A DNA stretch of 64,000 nucleotides from Bradyrhizobium sp. WBOS07 (GTDB lineage: Bacteria > Pseudomonadota > Alphaproteobacteria > Rhizobiales > Xanthobacteraceae), in contig NZ_CP029008.1 in NCBI RefSeq assembly GCF_024585165.1, positions 124,001 to 188,000 on the forward strand, given 5' to 3'. Below the pieces are notes generated by a model that made no database searches, was not told the DNA's origin, and was given only the letters and a program-made list of their open reading frames with translations. Below are positions 45,553 through 54,558 of the stretch, piece by piece. The position numbers were made by a program, and so were the translations under genes. How positions within the stretch are numbered: the first letter of the stretch is position 1; each line of letters opens with the position of its first letter.

Positions 45553-46350
45553 TCACCCCGCGACCCGCCACAGCCTCCATCGTTCCGGCACGCCCTTGAG
45601 ACGGTGCACGCCGTGATCCTTCAGGCTGATCGCAGGCTGGGTCTTCATCAGCTCTCTGACCGCGCTCGACACCAACACCTCGCCGGGGCGCGCCTTCGCC
45701 GCGACGCGGGTGCAGATGTGAAAGGCGAGGCCGACCATCTCGCCGGCGCTGATGGTGTATTCGCCGGCGTGCAAGCCGATCCGGATCTCGAGGCCCAGCG
45801 TGCGCATGGCTTTCCGAATCGCAGCCGCGCAGGCGATGCCGCCGTCTGGTTTCCTGAACGTGGCCAAGACGCCGTCGCCCGTCGTCACGACTTCCTTGCC
45901 GCCACACGTCTTCAGCTCCTTGCGGACCGCGGCGTAATAATGGCCCATGATCTTGGTCCAGCGCGCATCGCCGAGCTTCGCGGCTTTTGCAGTCGAGCCG
46001 ACGATGTCGACGATCAGGATCGTGGCCCGCGCTTGCTTGAGCTCGGCACTGCGCTCGGCCGACCGGCGCCGGGGCGCAATCGGCCCAGTCAGCGGCTCAT
46101 AGCGATGATTGCGGCGCCGGGCGATCGCGGCCTTTGCGTAATCCTGGGCGCGCTGCGCCGTGCCGCAGCGAACCGTCTTCTCCTGCGGCAGCCGCGCCCA
46201 GTAGACCCTTCGCCCATCGCCCGCACCATGAACCTCCACGGCGCCCCACTTCAGGAACACGGCCGAACCAACCCGCCGGACGCACCACGCCTTCGACGTG
46301 TACCCCGATACGTTCGACTGATGGACTCCGATGCGAAGGAATTTGGGCAT
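45553..46350 (-). CDS. WGR-like domain fused to a class III cyclase domain
   Basis: A 265-residue protein. Residues 1-90 resemble a WGR domain (SGYTSKAWCVRRVG, VFLKWGAVEVHG, then KTVRCGTAQRAQDYAKAAI). Residues 105-250 are a class III nucleotide cyclase domain: metal aspartates in IVDIVGST and TTGDGVLATF. The lysine that normally binds the adenine base is replaced by Val (KEVVTTGDG), and the usual Asn of the transition-state motif is His (FHICTR). It may be catalytically altered. The ATG at 46350 has no strong ribosome site. The gene precedes no cyclase partner but lies 134 bp after another cyclase gene. Confidence 0.75.
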   Translation of the reverse strand: MPKFLRIGVHQSNVSGYTSKAWCVRRVGSAVFLKWGAVEVHGAGDGRRVYWARLPQEKTVRCGTAQRAQDYAKAAIARRRNHRYEPLTGPIAPRRRSAERSAELKQARATILIVDIVGSTAKAAKLGDARWTKIMGHYYAAVRKELKTCGGKEVVTTGDGVLATFRKPDGGIACAAAIRKAMRTLGLEIRIGLHAGEYTISAGEMVGLAFHICTRVAAKARPGEVLVSSAVRELMKTQPAISLKDHGVHRLKGVPERWRLWRVAG

Positions 46351-46484
46351 GTGTGCAGCTGATCGCGGGGACCATGGACTGGTCGCGGTGAAGCGTAGTT
46401 GCACACTCCCGCGTTTGCAACAGACGAGCCTCGGCTCGGAAGCCCGGCTTCGGCCCGCGGCGTCCATCGCCCGGAATGGCCGCT

Positions 46485-47675
46485 TCAGCCATGATATGCA
46501 AACAGCTCGATCGGATCGCTGAAGCCGCGCACCTCGTGCTTGCCGACATGCTCCAGCTCGAATTTCGGCTGCACCAGCTCCGCAAAATCGCGCGACAGCA
46601 GCACCTTGCGTCCCAATTGCTTGGTCAGCGCTTCCAAGCGCGAGGCCATGTTGACGGCGGGGCCGATCACGGTGAAGTCGAGCCGGCTGGCCGATCCGAT
46701 ATTGCCGTACATGACGTCGCCGACGTGAACGCCGATGCCGTAGTTCAGCGGCGCACGGCCGGTCGCGTTGTTCCGCTCGTTCAGGGCGATCATGGCCTGA
46801 CGGGCCTCAGTGACGGCATGGAGCAGGTTTGCGCAGGCGTTGGGATCCTGAAGCGGAAAGATGGCGAGCAGGCCGTCGCCGATGAATTTCAGGATCTCGC
46901 CGCCGTGCCGCGCGATCGGCTCCGACATCGCGTCGAAATAATCGTTGAGCAGGTCGATGACGTCGTCGCGCGGCCAATTGTCGGAAATCTTGGTGAAATC
47001 CCTGAGGTCGCAGATCATGATCGCGGCGCGCACCGTCGTGCCGGTGCCGCGCCTTATGGCGCCGGCCAGGATGAGCTCGCCGGCATGGGAGCCGACATAG
47101 GTCTCCAGCAGGGTTCGCGCCAGGCGGTTCTTGATGCGGATCTCGCTGACCAGCGCCAGCACCGGCAGGAGCTTTTTGAGGGCGGCGATATGCGCCGGAT
47201 CGAAACCGCCTCGCCGGCCGGTCGCGAAGGTGACGATGTGCCGCTTGCCCAGCGTGTGGTACAGCGGCCAGGCGACGTAGTCGGTCAGGCCGTTGGCGCG
47301 CATCTCGTCATAGAGGGCGTGCTTGCGGCCGAGCGAGGGATCGCGCTCGAGATTCTCGCGCAGCTCGTCCGCTCCCTCATGAATCTCGTTGGCAGGACTT
47401 CCGATATACTCGGACCGCTCGCGAACGTCGTAATCGACCCGCGCGATCTCGGCCCCTTTCATCCCGTCGGACCAAGTCATGCGGGCGCCGAGCCATTGCG
47501 GATGATTGATCTGGACGTGAAGCGTCGCCCGCTTGAGCGGAATGCCGGCCTGCTGCAGCCGGATGCACATCTGCGCGAAGATGTCGTCGATGAAACGCTC
47601 GTCGCGCGTACCGTTGGTCAGCCAGTCGATGACACCGTCCGATAGCGTCGGGGCATTGTTGGTCGGTGCGTCCAT
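46485..47675 (-). CDS. Adenylate cyclase, class III
   Basis: A 396-residue soluble cyclase. The N-terminal 200 residues are an unassigned sensor-like region; the C-terminal half is the catalytic domain with metal aspartate in IMICDLRDFTKI, substrate Lys in EILKFIGDGLLAIF, Asp in SRLDFTVIGPAVNMASRLE, and the transition-state Asn and Arg. The Lys/Asp pair indicates ATP as substrate. AGGA precedes the ATG. It is not in an operon with its neighbours. Confidence 0.9.
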   Translation of the reverse strand: MDAPTNNAPTLSDGVIDWLTNGTRDERFIDDIFAQMCIRLQQAGIPLKRATLHVQINHPQWLGARMTWSDGMKGAEIARVDYDVRERSEYIGSPANEIHEGADELRENLERDPSLGRKHALYDEMRANGLTDYVAWPLYHTLGKRHIVTFATGRRGGFDPAHIAALKKLLPVLALVSEIRIKNRLARTLLETYVGSHAGELILAGAIRRGTGTTVRAAIMICDLRDFTKISDNWPRDDVIDLLNDYFDAMSEPIARHGGEILKFIGDGLLAIFPLQDPNACANLLHAVTEARQAMIALNERNNATGRAPLNYGIGVHVGDVMYGNIGSASRLDFTVIGPAVNMASRLEALTKQLGRKVLLSRDFAELVQPKFELEHVGKHEVRGFSDPIELFAYHG

Positions 47676-47789
47676 ATCCTGCCCCTTATAGCCGTGGCCT
47701 GCATCAGGGCAGATATCGTGCCCGGCTTCGCCACGTCAACCTGGCCAGTTGCATGGATTATGCGCAACGGGCTGCGGGACCGATGCCGC

Positions 47790-48374
47790 CTATCCGAGAA
47801 GCCGGACCGAGCCCAGCACCGCCAGGCCGGACACGAGCGCGAGCTGCGAGGCCGCGGCGAGCTCCACCTTCAGCGTATCTTCGTGCGAAAGTGAAAATTC
47901 CGCGCCATCGAGGCTGACGCGGCAATCGCCGCGCGCGGCGTAGACCAGATGCGTGCCGGCGGCAAGCTGCCGCGTGCCGGGCTCCCTGACGGCCACGAGC
48001 TCGATCTCCGCCGCGCCGCGCCGGGCCATCAGGTTCACGACCTCGACCGGACCTTCTTCGAGCGCTGTCACGATCTCCATTTCGCCGGTGAAGCGCACCG
48101 TCGTAAAAGGTTCACGCTCGTCGAACTCCTGCGTCGGCGACTTCAGCACCAGCCCTCGCCCAGCGACGACCATCTGCAGCCGGTCGATCCCGGGCATGTG
48201 CGAGAACGGGCCGGACGCCACGATCGGCGTGCTGGCAAAGCGCCACAGCAGGCTGCTCCAATCCTTCGCCGCCGCCTCAGTGCGCCAGGCGCCCGCAATG
48301 TCGGTGAAGATGCCGCCGCCGTTCTTCCACGGTGAGCGGGTGTAGTCTTCGGGTGTAAGCAATGTCGTCTTCAT
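47790..48374 (-). CDS. HutD/Ves family protein
   Basis: A 194-residue cupin-like protein of the HutD family: PEDYTRSPWKNGGGIFTDIA at the N-terminus, RFASTPIVASGPFSHMPGIDRLQMVV and PFTTVRFTGE are family motifs. HutD is linked to histidine use in Pseudomonas, though its biochemical role is unclear. Its ATG overlaps the stop of the hydrolase gene by 4 bp, making a three-gene coupled unit with the DUF2087 gene. Confidence 0.85.
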   Translation of the reverse strand: MKTTLLTPEDYTRSPWKNGGGIFTDIAGAWRTEAAAKDWSSLLWRFASTPIVASGPFSHMPGIDRLQMVVAGRGLVLKSPTQEFDEREPFTTVRFTGEMEIVTALEEGPVEVVNLMARRGAAEIELVAVREPGTRQLAAGTHLVYAARGDCRVSLDGAEFSLSHEDTLKVELAAASQLALVSGLAVLGSVRLLG

Positions 48375-49303
48375 GGGAGAGCCTCGAGGCGATGAGGGGA
48401 CGGAGCGAGTTCGCGCGCTTCGAGCAGTAGCTCGGCCTCCTCGCGCACGACGTCCAGATGCGTGAAAAGCGCGACGTGGCCGCCGTCGGGGAGCGCCAGC
48501 AGCTTCGCCCGAGGAATAGCCCGGCAGACGTTCTCGGCATGTGCGAACGGCACGACATTGTCGGCGCGGCCATGCACGACCAGAGTTGGCGCCGAGATCG
48601 ATCCCGCGGGCAGCTGTTCCAGCGCGGCAAACTGCGCGATGTCGTTGACGGTCCCCGGCAGCCGCTCGGACAGATGCTCGAACACGCTCGACTGCACGGC
48701 GCGCAGGAGCGGACCGGCCTCGGGATGGCGAAGCGTGCGTTCGCGCATGGGGTCATCGGGAATGGCGCGGCGGGCACCGGCCTGCGGATTCCGTTCAGCC
48801 CGCCGTTTCAGCAAGCGCGGCAGGCCGGGAAGGCGCGCCAGGTGCCGCATCAGGCGCAGGCGCGCTGCTATCTCCGGCGGCGTTTGCAATTGTCCGGTGC
48901 AGGCCGATACCAGCACGAGCGAGCGGCACCGCGAAGGATGACGGGCTGCGAATTGCAGCGCCGAGGGACCGCCGGCGGAGACCGCGACGACCGCCGCGCT
49001 CGCAATCCCGAGCGCGTCGAGCAGCGCTCCATAGAGATCAGCCTGTTCGTTGGGTGACGCGCCGAGTGCGAGGCGAGAGCCGAGATAGCCCGGGCGGGAT
49101 ACGGCCACCACCCGCTTGTCTCTGAGCGTCGTGGCGAGGGCGCGCGCCAGCAGCCACGACTGGTCGTGGCCACCCATGCCGCCATGGATGGCCAGGATGG
49201 CCGGCCCCTCGCCTGCGCTTGCGCATTGGACTGCCCCGCGGGAAGTCTGCACCCAAACCGGAGCAGGCCCGGCGAGCGGCAATACGTCCGGACTTGCGAT
49301 CAT
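48371..49303 (-). CDS. Alpha/beta hydrolase
   Basis: A 310-residue alpha/beta hydrolase. ILAIHGGMGGHDQSWLLA (oxyanion region), VAVSAGGPSALQFA (nucleophile Ser in S-A-G-G) and LPDGGHVALF (catalytic His) are present, with HGRADNVVPF before the last. The ATG at 49303 overlaps the DUF2087 stop codon by 4 bp. Substrate unknown. Confidence 0.85.
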   Translation of the reverse strand: MIASPDVLPLAGPAPVWVQTSRGAVQCASAGEGPAILAIHGGMGGHDQSWLLARALATTLRDKRVVAVSRPGYLGSRLALGASPNEQADLYGALLDALGIASAAVVAVSAGGPSALQFAARHPSRCRSLVLVSACTGQLQTPPEIAARLRLMRHLARLPGLPRLLKRRAERNPQAGARRAIPDDPMRERTLRHPEAGPLLRAVQSSVFEHLSERLPGTVNDIAQFAALEQLPAGSISAPTLVVHGRADNVVPFAHAENVCRAIPRAKLLALPDGGHVALFTHLDVVREEAELLLEARELAPSPHRLEALP

Positions 49304-49866
49304 GGCGCGGCTTCCGATTGTCCGGGTGCGCTGGCCTTGAGGTGCCGCAAAAGCGCAGCCGCCTCCATCGGCGGCGGACGCTCGATCCTGCGATAGGCTC
49401 GCCCATCGGCCGTGCGGGAAACCAGGCCGTGATCGCACAGCGCGCGGCGGAGCAAGGCATCGTCGGCGAAAGCATGCTGTCGATTCAACAGCGTCTTCAC
49501 GTCCGCCTCGGCCAGGCTGCACCGCGACGGGAAGCCGGCCCACAACACCCAGAGGCTCAGCTGCTGCAAATTGTGGCGGGCCGGCCAACGCAGCAGCCTG
49601 CCGTGATCGTCGAAATGGCGCGCCGCGCGTTGCACGCGCTTCAGATCGACCGTATCGGCTCGGGGCGCGGGACTGCGATCGTCCACGGGCTTACCGACCA
49701 TAGCTGCCCGGAAGTGTTGGTAGTTCTTATGTCCCGTCGCGCGCGCAAGAATGTTGAGCAGCTCGACGTGCCCGGGTGGCGACGTCCGCTGCAGAAGCTG
49801 GGCGCGCACGGATTTCGCGAGCGCGGAGATGTCGCCCGCAACAAAGGCAATGGGAGTTCTGGCCAT
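49300..49866 (-). CDS. DUF2087 domain protein
   Basis: A 188-residue protein. The C-terminal half has the DUF2087 signature (LLRWPARHNLQQLSLWVLWA, ADVKTLLNRQHAFADDALLRRALCDHGLVSRTADGRAYRR). The family is thought to include regulators; the motif looks like a winged helix. The ATG at 49866 follows GAGGATTGG. It is the first gene of a coupled three-gene operon with the hydrolase and HutD. Confidence 0.8.
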   Translation of the reverse strand: MARTPIAFVAGDISALAKSVRAQLLQRTSPPGHVELLNILARATGHKNYQHFRAAMVGKPVDDRSPAPRADTVDLKRVQRAARHFDDHGRLLRWPARHNLQQLSLWVLWAGFPSRCSLAEADVKTLLNRQHAFADDALLRRALCDHGLVSRTADGRAYRRIERPPPMEAAALLRHLKASAPGQSEAAP

Positions 49867-50110
49867 GACCAATCCTCAAAGTGCCGATCCGGATAGGATT
49901 GTCGGAGGTCACCGGCTTACGACGCGGCACGAGGTTTGGTGTCGGTTCGATGGAGCCTTGCAGGTTTAGCTTCCCTCGCGGGACGGTGACGCCTGGGTGA
50001 ACTGCAGACCCACGCAATCCATACTATAGACGTCCGGCGGGCTCAAGAGCCTGATGTGACATGCGCGGATGTCGTGATTGACGCGCCAAGCGTCATGAAC
50101 TGCGACCTCG

Positions 50111-52207
50111 CTATTTCGTCGCCAAGGCTGCCACGGCCCGCCAATCGGCGCCGGGCGCGGCCGATGCGAGCTGCCGACAGCGGTCCCGCATCAGCTCGGC
50201 GGGACGATCGTTGCGGCGCTGCTTCAACACGGCCTCGAAATCGGCCAGCGCAGCAGCGAACCGCCGCGCGCGATAGGCGGCAAGGCCGCGCTCGTAATCC
50301 GCGATCCAGCCGACCGCCTCGGCGTCGATGGCCTCTCCATCCACGATCCCGATCAGCTCGTGGACCAACAAACCCTCCTCCCGGCCATAGACCGCAATGC
50401 TGTCGACCTCTCGCGTGACGACGGCGCCGCGCGCCAGGCGTTCGGTCGTCTCGCCGATCAGGATGTGCGTGCCGTAGGCTTTGTTGGCGCCTTCGAGCCG
50501 GCTGGCGACATTCACGGCATCGCCGATCACCGTGTAATTCAACCGCAGCTCCGAGCCGATATTGCCGACCAGCATGCGGCCCGAATTGATGCCGATCCGG
50601 ATCTGAAGCGGCTGGCCGAGATCGTCGACCAGACCGGACTCTGCCACGGCCTTGCGGCAGGCGAGCGCCGCGCGGCAGCATCGCGCGGCGTGATCGTCCT
50701 GCGGCTGCGGCGCTCCCCAGAACGCCATCACGGCGTCGCCGATGAACTTGTCGATGGTGCCGCCATTGGCGACGATGATCTCCGAGGTGACGTCGAGATA
50801 GCGCGACAGCAGCGGCACGACGCGATCGCCGAGCCGCTCCGACAGCCCGGTGAAGCCGGCAATGTCGATGAACATCACGCTGAGCTCCTGGACCGTGCCG
50901 CCGGGCCTCGCCTCGACGCCCTGGCGCAGCAGGCCGCGGACGAGATCGGCCGGAATGAACTTGCGGAAGGCGGACAGGCCGGACGCCATCTCCGCGATGG
51001 CGCCGGACAGGCTCGCGATCTCTTTGAGCCGCGAGGGATGGCGACGCACCTGCTCCAGCGCGAAGGCTTCGACATGGCGAAGCTCGCCGACGACGCGCGA
51101 CAGCGGCGCGGCGATGACGGACCGCGCCAGCATCGCGGAGGCCAGCGCCGCGAGCACGGCGCCGACGGCAAGGCCGAGGATCAGGCGGCGCAGCGTCGTC
51201 TCGACCGGCCCGAGAAACTCGGCCTCCGGAATCACGGTGGCGAGCGACCAGCCGGGAAACGGCAGCGGCGTCAGCGCAACCTCGTAGGCCGCGCCGCCCG
51301 AAATGAGCCGGCTCCGCCACGCCTCCTTGCGGCCGGCCTCCCCTGCCTTGTCGAGCGCTGCGCGCGCCAGCGGCAGCAACGTGGTGTCGCCACGCGCCGG
51401 ATGGAGCTCGTCGGCGTCCTTGTCCGGTGCCGCGACCAGCTCGCCGCTGCCATCGACGATGAACGCAGTCCCCGTGCGCCCGACCTCGAGCTGCGACAGG
51501 AAGCGCGCGAGCCTCGTATATTCGATGATGACGGCCAGAACGCCCTGCCGCTCCTGGTAGACGTCGATCGGCCCCGCGAACGCGATCGAGGGCCGCTCGC
51601 CAGTCGCGTGCTCCGTCACCCTGAACCATTGCGGTTCGTCAGCGTCGAGCCCGGCCTTGAACCAGACCTGATCGGCGACGCGGAACGAGGTCGGCTCGAA
51701 GCGGCGGTTGGCGAATTCGATGTCGCCGGGCACCACGTCATATTCATCGACCCGGCGCTCGCCCGGATGGTCGGTCAGCGAGATCTCCATCATCTCCAGG
51801 CGACGATCGCCGAGCTTGTGCGCGGCGAAGAAGGAGCCGTCGGGCCAGCCGAAAGCGACCCAGGAAATCGTCGCCTGCGACTGCAATTGCGACAGGAACA
51901 CGAACTCGCGCTTGTCGGCCTCGCGGGTGTCGAGCACGTTCTGCAGGAACAGGGTGCGGATCGCGGTGTGCGCGGCGCGCGCCTCGTCGACGATGGCCGA
52001 GACCTCCTTGCGCACCGCCGCCACGATCTGCTCGTTGATGGTCGAGGCAAGCTGCCGGCTGGTCGCCTCGGCCGTGCGCCACCAGAGCAGGCTGGAGAGC
52101 GCGGCCGTCAGCAGGATCGCAGCCAGCACCAGCGCGGACACCGCGAGGCGGATGCTGATCGTCAGCCCTGCGATCGCACGCAGCCGTCGTTCGGGATCAA
52201 CCTTCAT
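50111..52207 (-). CDS. Transmembrane adenylate cyclase with Cache and HAMP domains
   Basis: A 698-residue protein. One N-terminal helix (about 20-45), a periplasmic Cache-type sensor region to about residue 340, a second helix (LILGLAVGAVLAALASAM), a HAMP region and a C-terminal class III cyclase domain (VMFIDIAGFTGLS, GTIDKFIGDAVMAFWG, LNYTVIGDAVNVASRLE). The substrate Lys is present; the position normally Asp is Asn (LNYT). It likely makes cAMP in response to an external ligand. The ATG at 52207 follows GAAGAGGGCG. Confidence 0.88.
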   Translation of the reverse strand: MKVDPERRLRAIAGLTISIRLAVSALVLAAILLTAALSSLLWWRTAEATSRQLASTINEQIVAAVRKEVSAIVDEARAAHTAIRTLFLQNVLDTREADKREFVFLSQLQSQATISWVAFGWPDGSFFAAHKLGDRRLEMMEISLTDHPGERRVDEYDVVPGDIEFANRRFEPTSFRVADQVWFKAGLDADEPQWFRVTEHATGERPSIAFAGPIDVYQERQGVLAVIIEYTRLARFLSQLEVGRTGTAFIVDGSGELVAAPDKDADELHPARGDTTLLPLARAALDKAGEAGRKEAWRSRLISGGAAYEVALTPLPFPGWSLATVIPEAEFLGPVETTLRRLILGLAVGAVLAALASAMLARSVIAAPLSRVVGELRHVEAFALEQVRRHPSRLKEIASLSGAIAEMASGLSAFRKFIPADLVRGLLRQGVEARPGGTVQELSVMFIDIAGFTGLSERLGDRVVPLLSRYLDVTSEIIVANGGTIDKFIGDAVMAFWGAPQPQDDHAARCCRAALACRKAVAESGLVDDLGQPLQIRIGINSGRMLVGNIGSELRLNYTVIGDAVNVASRLEGANKAYGTHILIGETTERLARGAVVTREVDSIAVYGREEGLLVHELIGIVDGEAIDAEAVGWIADYERGLAAYRARRFAAALADFEAVLKQRRNDRPAELMRDRCRQLASAAPGADWRAVAALATK

Positions 52208-52519
52208 CGCCCTCTTCGCCTGCCGGTTCACGCCGAGCCGCTGACCTTGTTCTACGCCGCCGGCGCTCGTCCGTTACGTCTGACAGGATCGAGCTCCGAC
52301 CGCCAATGCGCGGCGGCTACCGTCTCGATAGAGCCAAGGCATTGGCTTTGAGCGGAGGCTTGCCCGCTAATATCGGCCAAGCGCACCGGTGGTGCGCTTG
52401 ATCCAATCGGTCTCACGGCTTTGTGAGCGGCCTGCAAGTAACGTCGGCTGCGCGCGCAGCGAAGGAGACCACGCGCACATCGCCCGCAAGGCGATGCCAT
52501 CTCGAACAGGAGAATCTCG
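52208..52519. other. Divergent intergenic region cyclase / bufferin operon
   Basis: 312 bp. Apart from the ECF-type promoter at 52438-52463, I see a hairpin (GCGCACC-GGTG-GTGCGC region near 52381) and no gene. Confidence 0.4.
52438..52463 (+). promoter_or_regulatory. ECF sigma-F-type promoter of the bufferin operon
   Basis: GTAACG (52438-52443) and CGAA (52460-52463) are separated by exactly 16 bp, one mismatch from the Caulobacter SigF pattern GTAACC-N16-CGAA. Start of transcription would be near 52470, about 50 nt before the bufA start codon. Bufferin-type operons in Caulobacter are controlled by this ECF type; the sigma factor itself is not in the window. Confidence 0.7.
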
Positions 52520-52825
52520 ATGTCTGCCAAGCATGCCGTCACCTCGCTCGTCCTCGCCGGCGCCATGTCGACCGCGCTCGCGACCCTCGCCCCCGCCGGC
52601 CCGCTGACCAAGTCCGAGGCCGAGGCCGCCGTCGCCGCCAAGAAAGAGAAGTGCTTCGGCGTCGCGCTGAAGGGCCAGAACGACTGCGCGGCGGGACCGG
52701 GCACGACTTGCCAGGGCACCTCGACCGTCGACTACCAAGGCAATGCCTGGAAATTCGTGCAGGGCGGCACCTGCACCAGCATCGAGCTGCCGGGCGGCAA
52801 GAAGGGCTCGCTCAAGCCGGTCTAG
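52520..52825 (+). CDS. bufA: Bufferin-type metallophore precursor (DUF2282)
   Basis: A 101-residue precursor. The signal peptide covers about residues 1-26; the mature peptide has four cysteines (45, 56, 64, 85) in [31 protein letters not shown] and GGTC. This is the DUF2282/bufferin signature: cysteines are modified by the BufB/BufC pair so the peptide can bind and sequester copper in the periplasm. The ATG follows CAGGAG. It is the first gene of a bufA-bufB-bufC-doxX operon behind a sigma-F-like promoter. Confidence 0.9.
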   Translation: MSAKHAVTSLVLAGAMSTALATLAPAGPLTKSEAEAAVAAKKEKCFGVALKGQNDCAAGPGTTCQGTSTVDYQGNAWKFVQGGTCTSIELPGGKKGSLKPV

Positions 52826-52868
52826 CGGCCTTCTCGACGTCGCCAGCAAGCACGAACGGAGCAGCACG

Positions 52869-53786
52869 ATGAGCACGGCGATCAAGTCGACCCGACCGGC
52901 AGCCATGCCGCTCCGTTTCGCGATTCCCATCGGCGGCGTTGCCGGGACGAGCTTCAAGCCGGAGCATCTACCTGATATCCTCGAGGCAGGACCTCGGCGT
53001 GGCTTCTTCGAAGTCCACGCCGAGAACTACATGGGCGATGGCGGCCCACCGCATCGCGCGCTGGAGGCGATCCGCCGCGACCATCCGCTGTCCCTGCATG
53101 GCGTCTGCATGTCGATCGGCGGGCCACGGCCGCTCGACAATGCGCATCTGGCGCGCTTCCGCAGCCTGGTCGCGCGCTATCAGCCGGCGCTGGTGTCCGA
53201 GCATCTGGCGTGGTCGACGCATGAGGCCAGCTTCTTCAACGATCTGTTGCCGCTGCCCTACACCGAAGCGACGCTGGCTTGCGTCTGCGACCACATCGAC
53301 CAGGTGCAGGAGGCGATCCGCCGCCCGCTGCTGCTGGAAAACCCGTCGACCTACATCGCCTTCCGCGAATCCTCGATGCGCGAGACCGAGTTCATTCGCG
53401 CAATTGCAGAGCGCACCGGCTGCGGGCTGCTGCTCGACGTCAACAACGTGTTCGTCTCCGCCACCAATCACGGCACTTCGGCGCTCGACTATCTCGCGGA
53501 TTTCCCGCTGTCGCACGTCCAGGAAATTCATCTTGCGGGCCATGCCGAGCAGGCCGACGACGAAGGCGATCTGCTGTTGATCGACAGCCACGACGGACCG
53601 GTCGCGGATGCCGTCTGGAAACTCTACGAGATCGTGATCCAGCGCCGCGGCGCGGTGCCGACGCTGATCGAATGGGACAGCAAGATTCCGGACTGGCCGG
53701 TGCTGCAGGCGGAAGCCGCTGCCGCCCAGGCGATCCTCGACCGTCATCAGTCCGCCGCGATGGCAGGAGAGCGTCATGCGGCCTGA
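52869..53786 (+). CDS. bufB: BufB-type (DUF692) peptide-modifying metalloenzyme
   Basis: A 305-residue DUF692 protein, homologous to MbnB. Visible metal-ligand candidates are in FFEVHAENYM (His50, Glu52), SLHGVC, VSEHLAWS (Glu111, His112), LLENPSTY (Glu157), LLDVNNVFVSA (Asp190), EIHLAGH (His221, His225) and IDSHDGP (Asp239, His241). It would modify cysteines of BufA, with BufC helping substrate binding. The ATG at 52869 was chosen because GGAGCAGCACG precedes it. The gene overlaps bufC by 11 bp. Confidence 0.9.
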   Translation: MSTAIKSTRPAAMPLRFAIPIGGVAGTSFKPEHLPDILEAGPRRGFFEVHAENYMGDGGPPHRALEAIRRDHPLSLHGVCMSIGGPRPLDNAHLARFRSLVARYQPALVSEHLAWSTHEASFFNDLLPLPYTEATLACVCDHIDQVQEAIRRPLLLENPSTYIAFRESSMRETEFIRAIAERTGCGLLLDVNNVFVSATNHGTSALDYLADFPLSHVQEIHLAGHAEQADDEGDLLLIDSHDGPVADAVWKLYEIVIQRRGAVPTLIEWDSKIPDWPVLQAEAAAAQAILDRHQSAAMAGERHAA

Positions 53787-54558
53787 AGCCGGCTTGTCCT
53801 TTGCTGCTGCGTTCGCGCCGGCGCTGCTGGATCCTGCACGCAGCACGCCTGAAATCGTGACCGGCCCGAACGGCAAGGCCGCCGGCCGGCGCTACGACGT
53901 CTACCGCAACAACGTTACCGTCAGCCTGATCGAAGCGCTGGCCGCGGTCTATCCGGCGGTGCAGCGCATCACCGGGGCCGACTTCTTCCGCGCCATGGCG
54001 CGCTTCCATGTCCGCAGCCATCCGCCGGCCTCGCCGCTGCTGTTCGAGTATGGCCGCGAATTTCCCGGGTTCATCGAAGCCTATGAGCATGCGCAGGATA
54101 TGCCCTGGCTCGCCGATGTCGCCCGCATCGAACGGGCCTGGCTCGATGCCTATCATGCCGGCGACGCCGCACCGCTGTCCCCGGCCCGGCTGTCCGCGAT
54201 CGACCCGGAACGTCTGGCGGACGCCGTCTTCATCCCGCACCCGGCGATGCGGATCGTTCGTTCGCCATACGCCGCGGTGACGATTTTCGCCGCCAATCGT
54301 GGCAGCGCTCCCCCCGCGCGCATCGATGCGTCCAGGCCGGAGGACGCGCTGATCACACGGCCCGAATTCGAGGTCGCGGTGCGGCACCTTCCACCCGCCG
54401 GCGCCGTCTTTGCCGCCTGCCTCGCATCCGGCCAACCGCTCGGCGAAGCTGCCGCGGCGGCCCTGGAGGCATCGCCCGACTTCGACCTTGCCTCGAACAT
54501 CGCCGGCCTGATCGAGGCCGGCGCCTTCACCTCGCTTGCTGCTGGAGACGCACCATGA
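53776..54558 (+). CDS. bufC: BufC-type (DUF2063) partner protein
   Basis: A 260-residue DUF2063 protein, the usual partner of DUF692 enzymes. GRRYDVYRNNVTVSLIEALAAVYPAVQRITG is the family's N-terminal signature; HVRSHPPASPLLFEYG follows. It helps the enzyme hold the precursor peptide. It starts inside bufB and its end overlaps doxX by 4 bp. Confidence 0.9.
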   Translation: MRPEAGLSFAAAFAPALLDPARSTPEIVTGPNGKAAGRRYDVYRNNVTVSLIEALAAVYPAVQRITGADFFRAMARFHVRSHPPASPLLFEYGREFPGFIEAYEHAQDMPWLADVARIERAWLDAYHAGDAAPLSPARLSAIDPERLADAVFIPHPAMRIVRSPYAAVTIFAANRGSAPPARIDASRPEDALITRPEFEVAVRHLPPAGAVFAACLASGQPLGEAAAAALEASPDFDLASNIAGLIEAGAFTSLAAGDAP

